Source: Bordetella parapertussis
GTDB taxonomy: Bacteria > Pseudomonadota > Gammaproteobacteria > Burkholderiales > Burkholderiaceae
Length of the DNA: 13,365 nucleotides
Direction of reading: 5' to 3'
Assembly (NCBI GenBank): GCA_945901665.1
Contig: CAMDLJ010000034.1
Span: 1-13,365, forward strand
Shown: piece after piece, positions 12,627 through 13,365 of the stretch
Position numbering within the stretch: the first letter of the stretch is position 1
How the letters are laid out: each line of letters begins with the position of its first letter
Translations under genes and position numbers: made by a program
The notes under the pieces: model-generated
Database searches by the model: none
Told to the model about the DNA's origin: nothing
The model's input: the letters and a program-made list of their open reading frames with translations, nothing else

Positions 12627-12645
12627 CGCACAAGGAACCCTTGCC

Positions 12646-13095
12646 ATGGCCGAAGACCAAGCCCCCGTATTTCAAATTCAACGCATATACCTCAAGGACT
12701 TGTCATTGGAGCAGCCCAATTCCCCGGGGATTTTGCTGTCGCAAGAGCAGCCTTCGGTGGACATCCAATTGGCCTTGGCCGCCGAAAACGTGGCCGATGG
12801 GTTGATCGAAGTCACTGTCACCGCCACCGTCACGACCAAAATCCTAGATAAAACCGTGTTTTTGGTCGAGGCCAAACAGGCTGGCATTTTTGAAGTGCGC
12901 GGCGTGCCAGAAGACCAAATGGGCCCGCTGGTGGGCATTGCCTGCCCGCAAATCGTCTACCCCTACCTGCGTGGCAATGTGGCCGACGTGGTGCAGCGCG
13001 CTGGCTTTCCGCCGGTGCACCTGACGGAAATCAACTTCCAGGCCATGTACGAGCAGCAGGCCCTGCAAGCAGCGGCCAACCCAGCGGTTCAGTGA
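12646..13095 (+). CDS. secB: Protein-export chaperone SecB
   Basis: SecB is a cytoplasmic homotetrameric chaperone that keeps preproteins unfolded and hands them to SecA at the Sec translocase. The 149 residues match the family in length and sequence: [20 protein letters not shown] (8–27), a central beta region with [16 protein letters not shown], the hallmark [32 protein letters not shown] (Cys100 onward; given in part here only to locate it as residues 100–131), and an Ala/Gln-rich tail. ATG 12646 is preceded by AAGGA (12632–12636). Its leader contains an intrinsic terminator. gpsA follows after 25 bases and is probably co-transcribed, as in many proteobacteria. Confidence 0.96.
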   Translation: MAEDQAPVFQIQRIYLKDLSLEQPNSPGILLSQEQPSVDIQLALAAENVADGLIEVTVTATVTTKILDKTVFLVEAKQAGIFEVRGVPEDQMGPLVGIACPQIVYPYLRGNVADVVQRAGFPPVHLTEINFQAMYEQQALQAAANPAVQ

Positions 13096-13110
13096 CCGAC
13101 TGAGCACAGC

Positions 13111-13123
13111 GGGAGGTTTTTTG
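13111..13123 (+). promoter_or_regulatory. Ribosome-binding site and TTG start of gpsA
   Basis: GGGAGG (13111–13116) is followed after four T by TTG (13121–13123). The spacing is short, but the match is strong and no ATG is available nearby in frame, so TTG is taken as the start. Confidence 0.65.
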
Positions 13124-13365
13124 AGCACCCCCGGTTTGAAAGTGGCCGTGGTGGGCGCCGGTGCCTGGGGCACGGCTTTGGCCATCAGCGCCGCGCAGCA
13201 ACACCAAGTCGTGCTGTGGGCGCGCAACGCTGAGCACGCCCAAAGCTTGCAACGCGAGCGAACCAACACCCAGTACCTGCCCGGCGTGGCCTTGCCCAGC
13301 GGCTTGCAAATCAGCCACCAAGATTTGACCGAGGTATTGCCCGGTTTGGATTTGTTGGTCATTGC
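13121..13365 (+). CDS. gpsA: NAD(P)+-dependent glycerol-3-phosphate dehydrogenase, N-terminal part (3' end cut by window)
   Basis: GpsA reduces dihydroxyacetone phosphate to sn-glycerol-3-phosphate, the backbone for phospholipid synthesis. Only the first 81 codons are in the window (the full protein is about 330). Reading from the TTG gives MSTPGLKVAVVGAGAWGTAL, where GAGAWG is the Rossmann dinucleotide-binding loop, then VVLWARN, a Gln/Arg-rich helix, and NTQYLPGVALP, all normal for GpsA. The frame is open to the last base. It follows secB after 25 bases with its own ribosome-binding site. Confidence 0.93.
   Translation, partial: MSTPGLKVAVVGAGAWGTALAISAAQQHQVVLWARNAEHAQSLQRERTNTQYLPGVALPSGLQISHQDLTEVLPGLDLLVI

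Noticed and set aside
1..13365. CRISPR, tRNA, insertion sequence, toxin–antitoxin, phage or defence island
   Set aside because: No regularly spaced repeats, cloverleaf ends, transposase motifs, terminal repeats or small paired genes were seen; nearly all DNA is accounted for by chromosomal housekeeping genes.

Overview
The window reads as an ordinary stretch of chromosome from a betaproteobacterium, most likely Burkholderiales and probably Comamonadaceae (Limnohabitans/Rhodoferax-like). The reasons are the gene orders aspS ... nudB–EEP–clsB and moeB–ctpA–gpmA / rhodanese–grxC–secB–gpsA, which I recall from Burkholderiales, a moderately high GC content judged by eye, and heavy use of TTG as a leucine codon, with TTG also used as a start codon. 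The family-level placement is inference from recall, not from a search. Eighteen protein genes are supported. The first (aspS) and last (gpsA) are cut by the window edges. I see no tRNA, rRNA, CRISPR array, insertion sequence or phage gene, and no gene-free stretch longer than about 240 bases.

Left part (1–3345): the 3' half of aspS; a signal-peptide/TPR/one-membrane-span protein with a low-complexity, glycine-zipper tail; an SRAP (YedK/HMCES-type) protein; and, on the minus strand, a PlsC-like acyltransferase whose stop codon directly abuts the SRAP stop.

Middle (3582–8685), all on the plus strand and tightly packed: nudB, an endonuclease/exonuclease/phosphatase-family protein (EEP), clsB, folE, a short BLUF blue-light sensor, a DUF429 protein and an exported thermonuclease. 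FolE and NudB are the first two enzymes of folate synthesis, and the EEP–ClsB pair between them resembles E. coli ybhP–clsB. A perfect 11-bp inverted repeat with a possible extended −10 separates clsB from folE and may mark the start of a folE–BLUF–DUF429–thermonuclease transcript.

Right part (8698–13365): on the minus strand gpmA, ctpA and moeB (ctpA/moeB overlap by ATGA). Diverging from gpmA on the plus strand are a membrane-anchored rhodanese, grxC, secB and gpsA. gpmA and the rhodanese appear to share an A+T-rich core in which two opposite −10 boxes overlap. A strong intrinsic terminator lies between grxC and secB, so close to the secB ribosome-binding site that secB mRNA must run through it, suggesting attenuation or a structured leader.

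Most genes are housekeeping (translation, folate, phospholipid, glycolysis, envelope proteolysis, protein export). The less ordinary parts are the folE–BLUF coupling with two nuclease-like genes downstream, the low-complexity TPR membrane protein, and the regulatory architecture before secB, before folE and between gpmA and the rhodanese. I found no clear new defence or mobile system.
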